Source: Ehretia macrophylla (Eukaryota; Streptophyta; Magnoliopsida; Boraginales; Ehretiaceae). From it: DNA of 64,000 bases. Where the stretch lies: positions 43,012,425-43,076,424 of the forward strand of contig CM075771.1 of assembly GCA_037974665.1 (NCBI GenBank). The letters are read 5' to 3'. Numbering within the stretch: the first letter of the stretch is position 1; each line of letters starts with the position of its first letter. A program made the translations under genes and the position numbers. This document shows positions 49,797-61,600 of the stretch, piece by piece. The notes under the pieces are model-generated. The model did no database searches. It saw only the letters and a program-made list of their open reading frames with translations, and was not told the origin of the DNA.

Positions 49797-52700
49797 ATGC
49801 CGCCACGTCGTGGTACTCAAGGTATAGGGTCAGATGAAGAGGCATCAGAACAGGGTCAGCAACCGTTGCCTGAGCAGTTTATGGCTACTATGACTACAGC
49901 GGTTGACCAAATTACACAGGTACTGCATGAGCAGAGGCAGGACAGGAATAATAATCCCCAGGGAAATCAAGCTAATCCTAGTGGATAGGGGTATAGAGTT
50001 GAGAATAATCAGTTGGATAAATTTCTGAGGCACGAGCCGGGTAAGTTATTCGGAGAGCCGGATGATGAGGCAGCCGAGAGATGGATTAATCGTGTTGAGA
50101 AAATTTTTACCGCTTTGAGGTACACTGATGAGGCAAGAATAGATTATGCGTCATTCTTATTTGAGGGCGACGTAGAGCAGTGGTGGAATACTGTCAGATT
50201 GAGGTGGGATTGTGAGGATGTTCCACATTTATGGGATGATTTTGTAAGTGAGTTTCGGGACAAGTATATTCCCGAGATGGCTATAGAAAGGAGGGAAGAC
50301 GAGTTTGTGGCCCTGAAGCAGGGAAATATGACTGTTGCACAGTATGAGGCTAGGTTTGTTAGCCTGTCAAGGTATATGCCCGAGTTGGTACGGCCGGTTA
50401 GGAGGATGATTCATAGGTTTGTCCGTGGGCTGAGAATGGACATACAGTTGCATTTGACTGGGCAGACCTACACTATTTTTCCCGAGGCATTTCAGGCAGC
50501 CTCGTAGTTTGAGATACGGAAGGCTGAGATGTTAGCTGAGAGCAGTCAGCCGAGTAAGAAATAGTATTTGGGCCAAAGCAGCCAGAGTCATCCGAGGCAG
50601 TATCAGACTTCTGTGCCGGTTCCTCAGCAACGTCCGTATCAGCCACAGCAGCAGATTCAGGCTAGGCCAGCTGTGACCAGACCTCAGCAGGGAGGTACAG
50701 TTCCTATTACTACCAGAGCCCCAGCACCTACGGGAAACACTGTTGTAAGGAAAAATCAGCAGTGTAACTATTGTAATCGATCGGGGCATATTGAGGCTAA
50801 TTGCTGGAGGAAGAGTGGTAAATGCACAGGTTGTGGAAGCGATGATCATAGGGTGAGAGATTGCCCTAAGTATAACAATGTTCAGGGCCGTACTGGAGGC
50901 CAAGGTATGCAGAATAGGGCTGCAGGTGCACGTCTAGCACAAAGGGTTCAGGCTAGGGTCTTTGCACTGGATGCAGAGGAGCTACCTGATACTACAATTA
51001 TAGTGGAAGGTACCTTTCTTCTCAATACTCAGCCAGTTAAAGTTTTGATTGATCCCGGAGCTACACATTCGTTTATAACTCCTGCATGTGCACGATCTGT
51101 GAATGTTTGCATTGATAAACTGCCGCATGAAGTTGAAGTTAGTATGCCTTTGGGTGCAAAATTTGTTACTGAGTCTATTTGCAAATCTTGTGATATATGA
51201 ATTGAGAACCGTAAATTTCCTGCTGATTTAATTATATTGCCATTCCGTGACTTTGAAATCATTTTGGGAATGGATTGGTTGGGGAAGTACTATGCTCAGT
51301 TGGATTGTAGAACAAAGATTGTTTATCTTCAGGTTCCTGACCTACCGGTACTAGAGATTGTTGGGAACTGCAGGGCTGCCCGAATTCCTCTTTTATCAGC
51401 GATCAAGACTTCTAAGTTGTTGAATAAGGGTTGTGAAGCTTACTTAGCTTATTTGATCAATCAGCCTACTGATAAGTTGAATTTGAATGAGGTTCCGATT
51501 GTTAGAGACTTCCCTGGTGTATTTCCCGAGGAATTACCGGGTTTACCACCGGATAGGGAGATTGAGTTCGTGATTGATCTTGTGCCAGGCACTGCACCAA
51601 TTTCTAGGAGTCCTTATAGAATGGCATCGGCTGAACTTCAGGAGTTAAAAATTCAACTTCAGAACTTGCTTGAGAAAGGGTTTATACAACCTAGTTCTTC
51701 GTCGTGGGGTGCACCTGTATTGTTTGTGAGGAAGAAAGACGGCACGCTACGGTTATGTATTGATTACAGAGGACTTAATCAAGTCACGATTAAGAACAAA
51801 TACCCCTTGCCGTTGATTGAAGAATTGTTTGACCAGTTGCAGGGTGCGAGTGTTTACTCTAAATTTGATTTGAGGCAGGGTTACTATCAACTTAGGATTC
51901 GGGGTGACGATATACCGAAGACGGCATTCAGGACTAGATATGGACACTATGAATTTGTTGTGTTGCCGTTTGGATTGACGAATGCTCCAGCCGCATTCAT
52001 GGACTGGATGCAGAGAGTTTTCCAACCTTATCTTGATCAGTTTGTCGTAATCTTTATTGATGACATTTTAGTGTACTCGAAGAACGAGGCTGAACATGAG
52101 CAACACTTGAGGATTGTGCTACAGACCTTGCAGGAAAACACGCTTTTTGCTAAATTCAGCAAGTGTGAATTCTGGTTGAATCAGATATCTTTTCTAGGCC
52201 ACATCATTTCAGATCGAGGAATTTCAGTGGATCCAGCTAAGATTGAAGTTGTTTCTTCTTGGAAGAGACTTGAGACGGTGTCAGAGATTCGGAGTTTTCT
52301 TGGATTGGCAAGTTACTACCAGAGGTTTGTTAAAGACTTTTCCAAAATTTCTGGACCTTTGAGCCAGTTGACTCGGAAGAAAGTTGCTTACAACTGGGAT
52401 GCCAAATGTGAATCCAGTTTCCAAGAATTGAAGAAGAGACTAACTACAGTTCCTATATTAGCTTTACCTGAGGGAACAGAGAACTTTGTTGTCTACAATG
52501 ATGCATCTAAAGAAGGTTTGGACTGTGTTTTAATGCAGAGTGGTAAGGTGATTGCCTATGCTTCTAGGAAGTTGAAACCTTATGAAGTCAATTACCCTAC
52601 ACATGATCTTGAGTTAGCTGTAGTTGTGTTTTCTTTGAAGAAGTGGCATCACTACTTGTGGGGTAGCAGATTTGAAATTTTTACTGACCACAAGAGTCTC

Positions 52701-54386
52701 AAGTATTTGTTTTCACAGAAGGATTTGAATATGAGGCTGCGGAGATGGCTAGAGCTATTGAGTAGTTACAACTGTTCTATTAACTACGTTCCATGTAAGG
52801 CAAATGTTGTTGCTGATGCTTTGAGCCGAAAGGCTACTGTTGCAAGCTTAATTATCAAGGATTGGGAGACTTTGGAAGAAATTTGTTCATGGAAGCCAGA
52901 AGCTACTGAGGTAGGGATTCGATTTGCTAGTTTGCAGATTCAGTCAGGGTTGCTAACACAGATCAGAGAGGCTTAGAAGACTGATCCTTACATCTTGAAA
53001 ATCCAAGAAAAATCAAAAGGGGGAGAGTCGGAGTTTAAATTACATGCAGATGGTATCTTCAGATTCTGGGACAGGGTGTGTGTTCCTGGTGATGCGACTT
53101 TGAAGAATGAGATTCTGTCCGAGGCACATAATTCGAGATATACGATTCACCCAGGCAGTATAAAAATGTATAGAGACTTGAAACAAAATTTCTAGTGGAA
53201 CAATATGAAGAGGGAGATTGCTGGGTATGTATCTAGATGTTTGACTTGTCAGAGGGTTAAAGTTGAGCATCAGAGGCCAGCCGGGCTTCTACAGCCGTTG
53301 TCGATTCCGCAATGGAAGTGGGTGCATATAACAATGAACCTTGTGACCGATCTTCCTAGATCTCCGAGAGGATGTGATTCTGTTTGGGTTGTTGTGGACC
53401 GCTTGACTAAAGTTACACATTTTATTCCCGTGAACAAACAGGATAGCCTTGATAAGCTAGCTGAGATTTATGTTGCTAATATTGTGAAATTGCATGGTGT
53501 GCCACAGAGTATAGTGTCAGATAGAGATCCCAAATTCAGATCTCGTTTTTGGCAGAAGTTGCAAGAGGCCATGGGAACTAAGTTGAGCTTCAGTATTGCA
53601 TATCATCCACAAACTGATGGCCAGTCTGAGAGAACTATCAGGATCTTAGAGGACATGCTTCGGGCATGTGTGCTAGACTTTGGGAAGAACTGGGAAAAGT
53701 TTTTGCCTTTACCGGAGTTCGCCTACAATAATAGTTATCAATCTACTATAGGTATGGCTCCCTATGAGGCACTGTAAGGTCGGAAATGCAGATCCCCATT
53801 ATATTGGGAAGAGGTTGAAGAGATGAGAACGGTTGATTCGACTGTGTTACCTGAGATGATTAAGATGGTAGATAATGTTCACCTTATTTTCCAGCATATG
53901 CTTACAGCTCAGAGTCGTCAGAAGAGTTATGCGGATAAGCACCGTCGGGATCTTGAGTTTGATTTGGGAGATTGGGTGTTTCTTAAGATTTCTCCTCGGA
54001 AGCGATTGATTCGGCACGGTAAGAGTGGGAAACTTAGTCCCAAGTATGTGGGTCCGTATGAGATCACCGAAAAGGTAGGTCCTTTGGCTTATCGGTTAGC
54101 TTTGCCTCCGAACTTGTCAAGACTGCACGATGTGTTCCACGTGTCTATGTTAAAGAAATACCATCCATACCCTTCACATGTACTTGAACCAGAGCCTTTG
54201 CAGATTGAAGAAAAGTTGTCTTATGAAGAGAAACCGATTCGAATTGTGGATCGGAAGGTTCAGGAACTTCGCATAAAGAGTATTTTGTTAGTAAAGGTTC
54301 TGTGTAATCATCATGGGTTTGAGGAAGCGACTTGGGAAAGAGAGGACCAGGTTCGGGATCAGTATCCGGAGTTGTTTGTTAACTAG
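49797..54386 (+). pseudogene. Element 5 gag-pol polyprotein, one frame with seven premature stops
   Basis: An ATG at 49797 starts a frame that runs unchanged to a TAG at 54384. Gag occupies roughly the first 300 codons. Two CCHC zinc knuckles follow (50763-50804 and 50823-50864, both C-X2-C-X4-H-X4-C). Protease has DPGATHSF (Asp at 51051). Reverse transcriptase has [14 protein letters not shown] and FIDD at 52053. RNase H has [15 protein letters not shown], with Asp where element 1 has Gly. The integrase shows its CLTCQRVK finger and the VVDRLTK, SDRDPKF and [12 protein letters not shown] core segments. The tail (EEKPIRIVD...FEEATWERE) is chromodomain-like. Premature stops are at 49986, 50505, 50562, 51198, 52974, 53193 and 53775. 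The stop at 53193 replaces a Trp codon of element 1 and the one at 53775 a Tyr codon. Gag and pol are fused without a frameshift site. Confidence 0.94.
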
Positions 54387-54391
54387 GTAAG

Positions 54392-54427
54392 AATTGCGTG
54401 GGCGCAATTGTTTTAAGGGGGAGAGGG
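54392..54427 (+). promoter_or_regulatory. Hairpin and polypurine tract of element 5
   Basis: AATTGCG (54392-54398) and CGCAATT (54403-54409) form a perfect seven-base stem with loop TGGG, placed just after the gag-pol stop. The polypurine tract AAGGGGGAGAGGG (54415-54427) abuts the 3' LTR. Confidence 0.85.
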
Positions 54428-56683
54428 TGTAATACCTGAGCCCGGAATGTGAAAATTTCTTGTTTATTATTTTGAAAATTATATTTTCTTAGATTCTCTG
54501 AGATTTAATTGTTACTTCCTTGCTGTCGCAACGTGCATTGCATTTAGGGAGCGATGGCTAGAGAACGGTTTCTAGTCCTCAGCAAATAGTGAAACTAGTA
54601 TTTAGATGACTTAAATTTTATATTTTAATTGTTGTTAGCTATAATTAATTTTTTCTTAGTTAAGATGGCTTTAAAATGCATAAAATAAGGCCATTTGACC
54701 CAATTTTAAGTTGTTTGACCAAGGGCTTTGACCCTTTGACCAAGCTTGTTACATAATAGGCTTAAAACATAACAAAATAAAAAAAAAACAAAGCAAAGAA
54801 ACAGAACCTGCTAGCCGAAGCTATCAAGGAAAAAAAAAACCATTCAACCTTCCAATCGTTCAATCTTCACGTGAGCTCGTGCGGGGTGGTTACCAAGGCA
54901 ACTAGCGTTGTTTTCCTAGCGACTAGGAGTACCTAAGGTGAGGGAAGCACGTTATTTGCGTATTTAAATGTCAAGTATGTTAACTTTGTGATTTTTAGAT
55001 TTTATCCGTAGATCGTTGTTTAAAGCATTTTGATGCTTCTAGAATGTTCCTTGGCAATTGTAGAACGTGTATTTATAGTTTTTAAACATTTTCTGCGGTT
55101 AAATTGGTTGTTGAATAGTATTTTATGAATAGTAAACCCTTGAAACGATGAAGTTGCTCCGTTATGCTGTCTGTTGATGTAGAAATATGCTAGGTGTGTT
55201 AGAATGCCTAAATGAATGGTTTGTTTGGGTTGCGTAATGGAAAAAATGGGAATTATGCCTTGGTAAAAGTCGGGGTCGTTTAGGTCGAGCTTAGCGTTTT
55301 CTCATTTTGCATGTTGGCATTGTTTCGGGAGGCCATGGAAGTACTTTTGGTGCGATAATGGCGTTGGTTGGGTGTTTGGTTGGTATAGTTGTAGTTCAAA
55401 CGAGCAAAGAGGGAAATCGGGGCTTTGCGTAAATTCTAGGGTTAAGTAGGGTTTCGGGGTCTTTAGACGTGCCTTATGGTGACCTAGGAGGATTGGCAAA
55501 GTCGGTTTCCACAACTCGTGGCTCGTTTGGAAATGGTAGTGTTTTGATAGTTGGAGCCGATTGGTGATTTTTCTTGTTTTCTTGATATTATGTCTATAGA
55601 ATGCTTAGGGTTGCTTGATATACTTGTTTGAATTGATTTTGATTGGAATGCATCTCAACTGTTGCTATTGCGTGCGAGAGTAACCTACTTTGTTATTCTC
55701 CCACGTATGGCTTATTGCTTGTTTATCACCTTGTATCAAGTCTTGCATTGCATAGTGTCTCGCGCATGAGTGATGGGCCTCTCTAGGTAGCCTCGGGTTG
55801 CCAGTGTTGGTTGCTCTAGCTCCGCTGCTATTCCCTCTTCTTGCTTGGGTTGCCTCCCAGGGAGATTTGGGTTGTAGATTGATGGATACTTCCGGGGTAT
55901 TCCAAACTGGTGTTATAAGGTGGTTTGGGCCAGCGCGTCGTCATCGAATTCGTGATTGAAAGTTGCTCGTGGAAAGAGTATCGTATCCTTTGATTGAGTG
56001 TTTATAGTATAAATGCTTGCCTTGCTTTATTGATGGCTTTATTTGTATCTCTATATGATATTTGTATGCATTGCATACTCCTCTCATCTCCGTCCTTGAG
56101 ACCAATTGCCCTCACTGAGCAATAGTTTTTGCTCATTCCTTTCTATACTATATTTTTACAGGAGTAGTTGAAGCAGACCCTATTGAGGTAATAGAGGAGG
56201 AGGAGCAGGTGGAGGTGTTTCTGTGATAGCACTTCTTTGCTTTGCTGGTGGTTGGTTACCAGATTTTGTGCGAGCCTTGGTTGATATGTATATTGCTTGG
56301 ATGACGCTTTATTTTGAGGCTTGTAGCCTTGTATGTATTTCCTAGTTTAAGGCCTCTATGGTCTTATGTTGTATAAGTTGAAAGAATGTAAAGCTGTAAA
56401 AGTATACTCTTATGACTAGTAAAGTAATGCATGCTAATAGCTAACTGTTTAGTGGCATAAATACTTGTGTAGTATGCATGTCATTTTGGTTTGGAAAGTT
56501 GGTTAATAAGAGGATGTATGTTTTTTTTTTTTTTTAAAGTTGGCTTGTTTTAATTGTTTTTATGGCTTTCGCAAGTATTATATTGATTTTTAGGGTTTTC
56601 GGAACGTCCACGGTACAGAGGAGACTCCGTCCGTGTGTTGGGTCCGGGCTTGGCCTTTTGCGGGGTCGGGTCGGGGCGTGACA
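54428..56683 (+). repeat. Element 5 3' LTR (2,256 bp)
   Basis: The LTR runs from TGTAATACCTGAGCC to TCGGGGCGTGACA. It is highly similar to the 5' copy, with small indels such as a ~50 bp addition near 55670-55710 (TGCTATTGCGTGCGAGAG region) and a longer T run near 56521. It retains both hairpins (55883-55904 and 56116-56135). Confidence 0.94.
55883..55904 (+). promoter_or_regulatory. Bulged hairpin in element 5 3' LTR
   Basis: TGGATAC (55883-55889) pairs with GTATTCCA (55897-55904) with one unpaired T and loop TTCCGGG. The 5' LTR copy at 48670 has one stem mismatch. It matches the layout of the family A hairpin, with the bulge at the same step. Confidence 0.5.
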
Positions 56684-57940
56684 GCTAGGGTTTCCATTTC
56701 GTGCTTACCCGTGCGATTAAGCCCCAAGTCCACTCAAAATCAATCTCAAGCCAAGCATCAATTAATACAAACATCCCAAGTACTCAAAACAGTCCACACA
56801 ACTTCCCAATGCCACAATCCAAAGCAATTAATACCACAAGAGAAGTTACAACAAATTTCTAAGCATAAAACTAAGTGAAACCCTCACTGTAATAGGCTAT
56901 TTTCTCACAATCATTAAGTCGAGAAAAAAATCTCCAATTCCAGTAAATAAGATTTCAAATTAAAGCTTAAGAAGTGAACTAAAATCAGAAACAAACCTTG
57001 CATCATTTGGAGTTCGAGATCAATAGTTATAGCCAAAACAGTGGGATTGCACAAAACTGTCTAGATTTGCACACATTTCAATCATTGTCATTTTTGAGGT
57101 CCTGAGGGTCCGATTTAGCCTTAGTCCATTTCTGACAAAAATGTCCCGAACTGAAAAATCTAGCATCACACCAAATTTCATGCATTTTGGACATCATTTA
57201 CTAAGTCAAAACTGATTCGTTCCACAAGGTCAGTGCATCTGCCAAAACCTGCTTCATTTTTCCAGACTTCCAGATTTGGACACATTTTAATGATTTGCTA
57301 TTTTGTGGACCTTAGAGTCAAAATTAGCTTTGGCCTATTTATATGAAAAATGTTCAAAACTGGAAAAACTAGTTACCTACCAATTTTCATGCATTTTCAA
57401 CATCATTTTTCTAGCCAAACTCACCATACAAAAACAAGACAGAGAGCTGTCACCAAACCCGATTTCATCTATCATCATCTTCAAGCCAAAATCTTGCCAT
57501 GCATGGTTGTAAAAGCTTATGAACGCACATATAACTCAAGTACAGAAGCAAATACATACATTTAAGAGCATGCATGTGGATTTTTGAAAGATTTTCAAGA
57601 AGCTTTAGCCCTCACCTTAGCAAATCAACAAGAAGATGCACAAAACTTGATGAAGCACAAATTTCTTCTTCTTCCTTGCTTAGCCAAGACACCACCCGAT
57701 TTCTCTCTATTTTTCCTAGCTTAGTGACCAAGTTCTTAGTAGATGCATGTGGTTAGAACCAGAAGAAAAGAAATGGAAGCTAGAAAACTCACCAAGGCCG
57801 AAATGGTTGTTCAAAAAGCTTGCATGTATGATTCTTACATCCTAGCTAGCTTGGGCGAGTTTCATTGCTTGTTGCTTGTCTTGATTAACTATGGTGTGAT
57901 GAAGATGAGCTATGAAGTGAAGGAACTCAGCCAAGGCTAA

Positions 57941-57981
57941 GAGAGAGAGAAGAATGAGAGGGAGAGAGAGAAGAATGAGAG
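57941..57981 (+). repeat. GA-rich microsatellite in the solo LTR
   Basis: A 20-base unit beginning GAGAGAGAGAAGAATG occurs twice with a period of 21 (57941 and 57962). It corresponds, reversed, to the CT runs near 18090 in the element 2 LTR. Confidence 0.8.
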
Positions 57982-58318
57982 GAAAATGGGAGAAATGAAA
58001 AAAAATGATAGCCTTTGCAAAGATTGATGCATGTGTTCGGCCTTGGGCATAGAAATTCAGCTTTTTTATGTCTTCAAGATGTATTTTGAAATTCCTAGCA
58101 TGGGCAAGGAGTAGTTGGTCGAGAATGGTGGAGTTTTGAGGAGGTTTTAAGCAATTTTTTATGCATTTGTGTCATAGAATTGTCATAAGTTGTATAGAAT
58201 TAATTTTGAATTGAGCAAGCAAGCATAAAAGCTCATGTGGTGGTCGGCCAAGGCAATAAAAAAAATCTGATTTTTTGTCATCTTTTGAGTCTTATTTAAT
58301 TGTGTGTTGAAAGTGTAA

Positions 58319-58342
58319 AAAGAATAAAGAATAAAGAATAAG
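58319..58342 (+). repeat. Short AGAATAA tandem repeat in the solo LTR
   Basis: Three perfect copies of a seven-base unit. It is not obvious in the LTRs of elements 1 and 2, so it is probably a local slippage product. Confidence 0.7.
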
Positions 58343-58696
58343 GAATGTCTAGCTTTTTGTGAGATTTTGTCTTCTAGTGGGTTGAATTAGTAATTTAATA
58401 ATAGTTAGTGGAATTTGTAGGATTAATTAATGATCTAGTGCTTCGTGTGAGATGCTTTCTTGAATAGCGTAAGGGCACGCTTTCCTAGGTCTAGGGCACG
58501 CACTACGAGGTAGGGCATGAACTACGAGACGAACGCACGTTTTCTAAGTAAATGCACGCAACCCTAAATGAATGCACGTAATTCAATGCATGGAACACAA
58601 AACGAACACAATTCTTATACCTAGGTCAAGGCACGCAAATCTAGATTAGGGCACACGAAATGAGGTATCGCACGTAAATCGAGGTCGGGCCTCACA

Positions 58697-61600
58697 TACG
58701 CTATGCACAGCATACTGTTGGAAAGCTGTCCGAGAGCTCTATGACGTTGGCAGCAAGCCTGCTCAGTTGCGCCTATTTTCGGAGCCCAAAATCGAACATT
58801 TTCATCAGTTTTGGAACACTTTTCTTCTTTTGCACTATTTTTCTATCCCGGATCGTACGTCGTGAACAGTGAAAAGGATGACAACCTAATCTATCACATT
58901 TTTATTACCGAATCCCATGGCCCTTGGGCAAGACAACTTTACTTCACGTTGAGACAGGGCCCTCGAACCGAGGGCGTGGTGCTTATCACCAAGTATCCGT
59001 CACTCCGGTACCCATAACTTTTGATCCGTAAGGAGTTATGCGGCGCACAGCATACCGTTGAAAATATCTCCGAGAGCTCTACAATTGGGGCACCAAGCCT
59101 AATTGGCTGCACCTATTTTTGGAGCCCAAAATCGAACATTTTCATCAGTTTCGGGATACTTTTCTTCTTTTGCGCTGTTTTTTCGTCCCGGATCGTACGT
59201 CCTGAGCCGTGAAAAGGACGACAACCTAATCTATCACATTTCTATTACCGAATCCCACGACACCTTGGGCAAGACAACTTCACTTCACGTAGAGGCTGGG
59301 CCCACAAACAGAGGGCGTGGGGCTTGTGACCGGGTATCCGTCGCCCCGGTGCCCATAACTTTTGATTTGTAAGGAGTTACGCGGCATACAACATACCGTT
59401 GGAAAGCTCTTCGAGAGCTCTACGACGAGGGCACCATGCTTGCTCGGCTGTGCCTATTTTCGGAGCCCAAAATCGAACATTTTCATCAGTTTCGGGATAC
59501 TTTTCTTCTTTTGCGCTGTTTTTTCGTCCCGGATCGTACGTCCTGAGCCGTGAAAAGGACGACAACCTAATCTATCACATTTCTATTACCGAATCCCATG
59601 ACACCTTGGGCAAGACAACTTCACTTCACGTAGAGACTGGGCCTGCAAACAGAGGGCGTGGGGCTTGTGACCAGGTATCCGTCGCCCCGGTGCCTATAAC
59701 TTTTGATCCGTAAGGAGTTACGCGGCGCACAACATACTGTTGGAAAGCTCTCCGAGAGCTTTACGACGGGGGCAGTAAGCCTGCTCGACTGCGCCTATTA
59801 TCGGAGCCCAAAATCGAATATTTTCATCAGTTTTGGGAAACTTTTCTTCTTTTGCGCTATTTTTTCGTCTCGGATCGTTAGTCGTGAGCCGCGAAAAGGA
59901 CGACAACCTAATCTATCACATTTCTATTATCGAATCCCACTGCATCTTGGGCAAGACAACTTCACTTCACGTAGAGGCTGGGCCCGGAAACCGATGGCGT
60001 GGGGCTTGTGACTAGGTATCCGCCGCTCCGGTGCCTATAACTTTTGATCCGTAAGGAGTTACGCGACACACAGCATACCGTTGGAAAGCTCTCTAAGAGC
60101 ACGACGATGGGGGCACCAACCCTGCCCAGCTACGCCAGCTTTCGGAGCCTAAAATTGAATGTTTTCATAAGTTTTGGGACACTTTTCTTCTTTTGCACTG
60201 TTTTTTCGTCCCGGATCGAACGTCGTGTGCCGCGAAAAGGACTACAACCTAATCCATCACATTTCTATTACCGAATCCCATGGCACCTTGGGCAAGACAA
60301 ATTTACTTCACGTATAGGCTACGCTCGCAAACAGAGGGCGTGGTGCTTGTAACCAGGTATCCGTCGCTCCGGTGCCCATAACTTTTGATCCTTATGGAGT
60401 TACGTTGCGCACAGCATACTGTTGGAAAGCTCTCTGAGAGCTCTACGACGATGGTAGCAAGCCCGCACAGCTGCGCCTATTTTTGTAACCCAAAATCTAA
60501 TATTTTCATCAGTTTTGGGACACTTTTAATCTTTTGCACTGTTTTTCCGTCCCCGATCGTACGTCGTGAGCCGCAAAAAAGATGACAACCTAATCCATCA
60601 CATTTTTATTATCGAATCCCACGTCACCTTTGGCAAAACAACTTTACTTCACGTAGCGGCTGGGCCCTCAAACCGAGGGCGTGGGGCATATGACCAGGTA
60701 TCCGTCGCTCTGGTGCACATAAGTTTTGATCCGTAAGGAGTTACGCAGCGCACAGCATACCGTTGGAAAGCCCTCCGAGAGCTCTACAACGAGAGCACCA
60801 AGCCTGCTTGGCTGCTCCTATTTTCGGAGCCCAAAGTATAATATTTTCATCAGTTTCAGGACACTTTTCTTCTTTTGCGCTGTTTTTCTGTCCCGGATCG
60901 TAGGTCGTGAGCCGTGAAAAGGACGACAACCTAATCTATCACATTTCTATTACCGAATCCCATGACACCTTGGGCTAGACAACTTCACTTCACGTACAGG
61001 CTGGGCCCGCAAACAGAGGGTGTGGGGCTTGTGACCAGGTATCCGTCGCCCCAATGCCCATAACTTTTGATCCGTAAGGAGTTATGTGGCACACAACATA
61101 CTGTTGGAAAGCACTCTGAGGACTCTACGATGGGGGCAACAAGCCTGCTCCGCTTTGCCTATTTTCGAAGCCCAAAATCGAAAGTTTTCATAAGTTTCGG
61201 AACACATTTCTTCTTTTGCGCTATTTTTTTGTTCCGGATTGTACGTCGTGAGCCGCGAAAGGACGACAACCTAATCCATCACATTTCTGTTACCGAATCG
61301 CATGGCACCTTGGGCAAGACAACCTCACTTCATGTAGAGGCTGGGCCCGCAAATAGAGGGCGAGGGGCTTGCGACCAGGTATCCATCGTTACGATGCCTA
61401 TAACTTTTGATCCGTAAGGAGTTACGCGGCACACAGCATACCATTGGAAACCTCTCTAAGAGCTCTGCGATATGGGCACCTAGCTTGCTAGGCTGCTCCT
61501 ATTTTTGGAGCCTAAAATTGAACATTTTCATAAGTTTTGGGACACTTTTCTTCTTTTACGCTGTTTTTCCATCCTGGATAGTACGTCGTGAGCCGCGAAA

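Larger units (their letters stand above)
47240..56683 (+). mobile_element. Element 5: full-length family B Ty3/gypsy chromovirus
   Basis: 9,444 bp with two LTRs of about 2.25 kb, an initiator Met tRNA primer site, a single long gag-pol frame, a polypurine tract and a GCTAG duplication. Domain order is gag, zinc knuckles, protease, reverse transcriptase, RNase H, integrase and chromodomain-like tail, consistent with the Tekay/Del clade. It is the best preserved element of the window. Only point stops inactivate it and no frameshift was found. It is the coding counterpart of the non-coding element 3. Confidence 0.95.
45681..58696 (-). mobile_element. Family A solo LTR, reversed, interrupted by element 5
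   Basis: The LTR sequence is 45681-47239 plus 56689-58696, 3,567 bp, matching the 3,577 bp LTR of element 1 in length and sequence when reversed. It reads TGTGAGGCCC at 58696 to GGGGCGTGACA at 45681 on the minus strand. Intact TACGC duplications flank it, and neither internal sequence, primer site nor second LTR is present. The structure is that of a solo LTR left by recombination between the two LTRs of a former full element. Its CTGAG hairpin is at 46384-46401. Confidence 0.92.

Noticed and set aside
51198..51200. TGA after the protease domain as a programmed read-through site
   Set aside because: Six other stops of the same kind are scattered through the frame, and the equivalent site in element 1 is interrupted by element 2, so there is no reason to single this one out.
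57303..57940. Several 60-70 codon frames right of element 5
   Set aside because: The sequence is the inner part of a reversed family A LTR. The frames are not kept in the other LTR copies.
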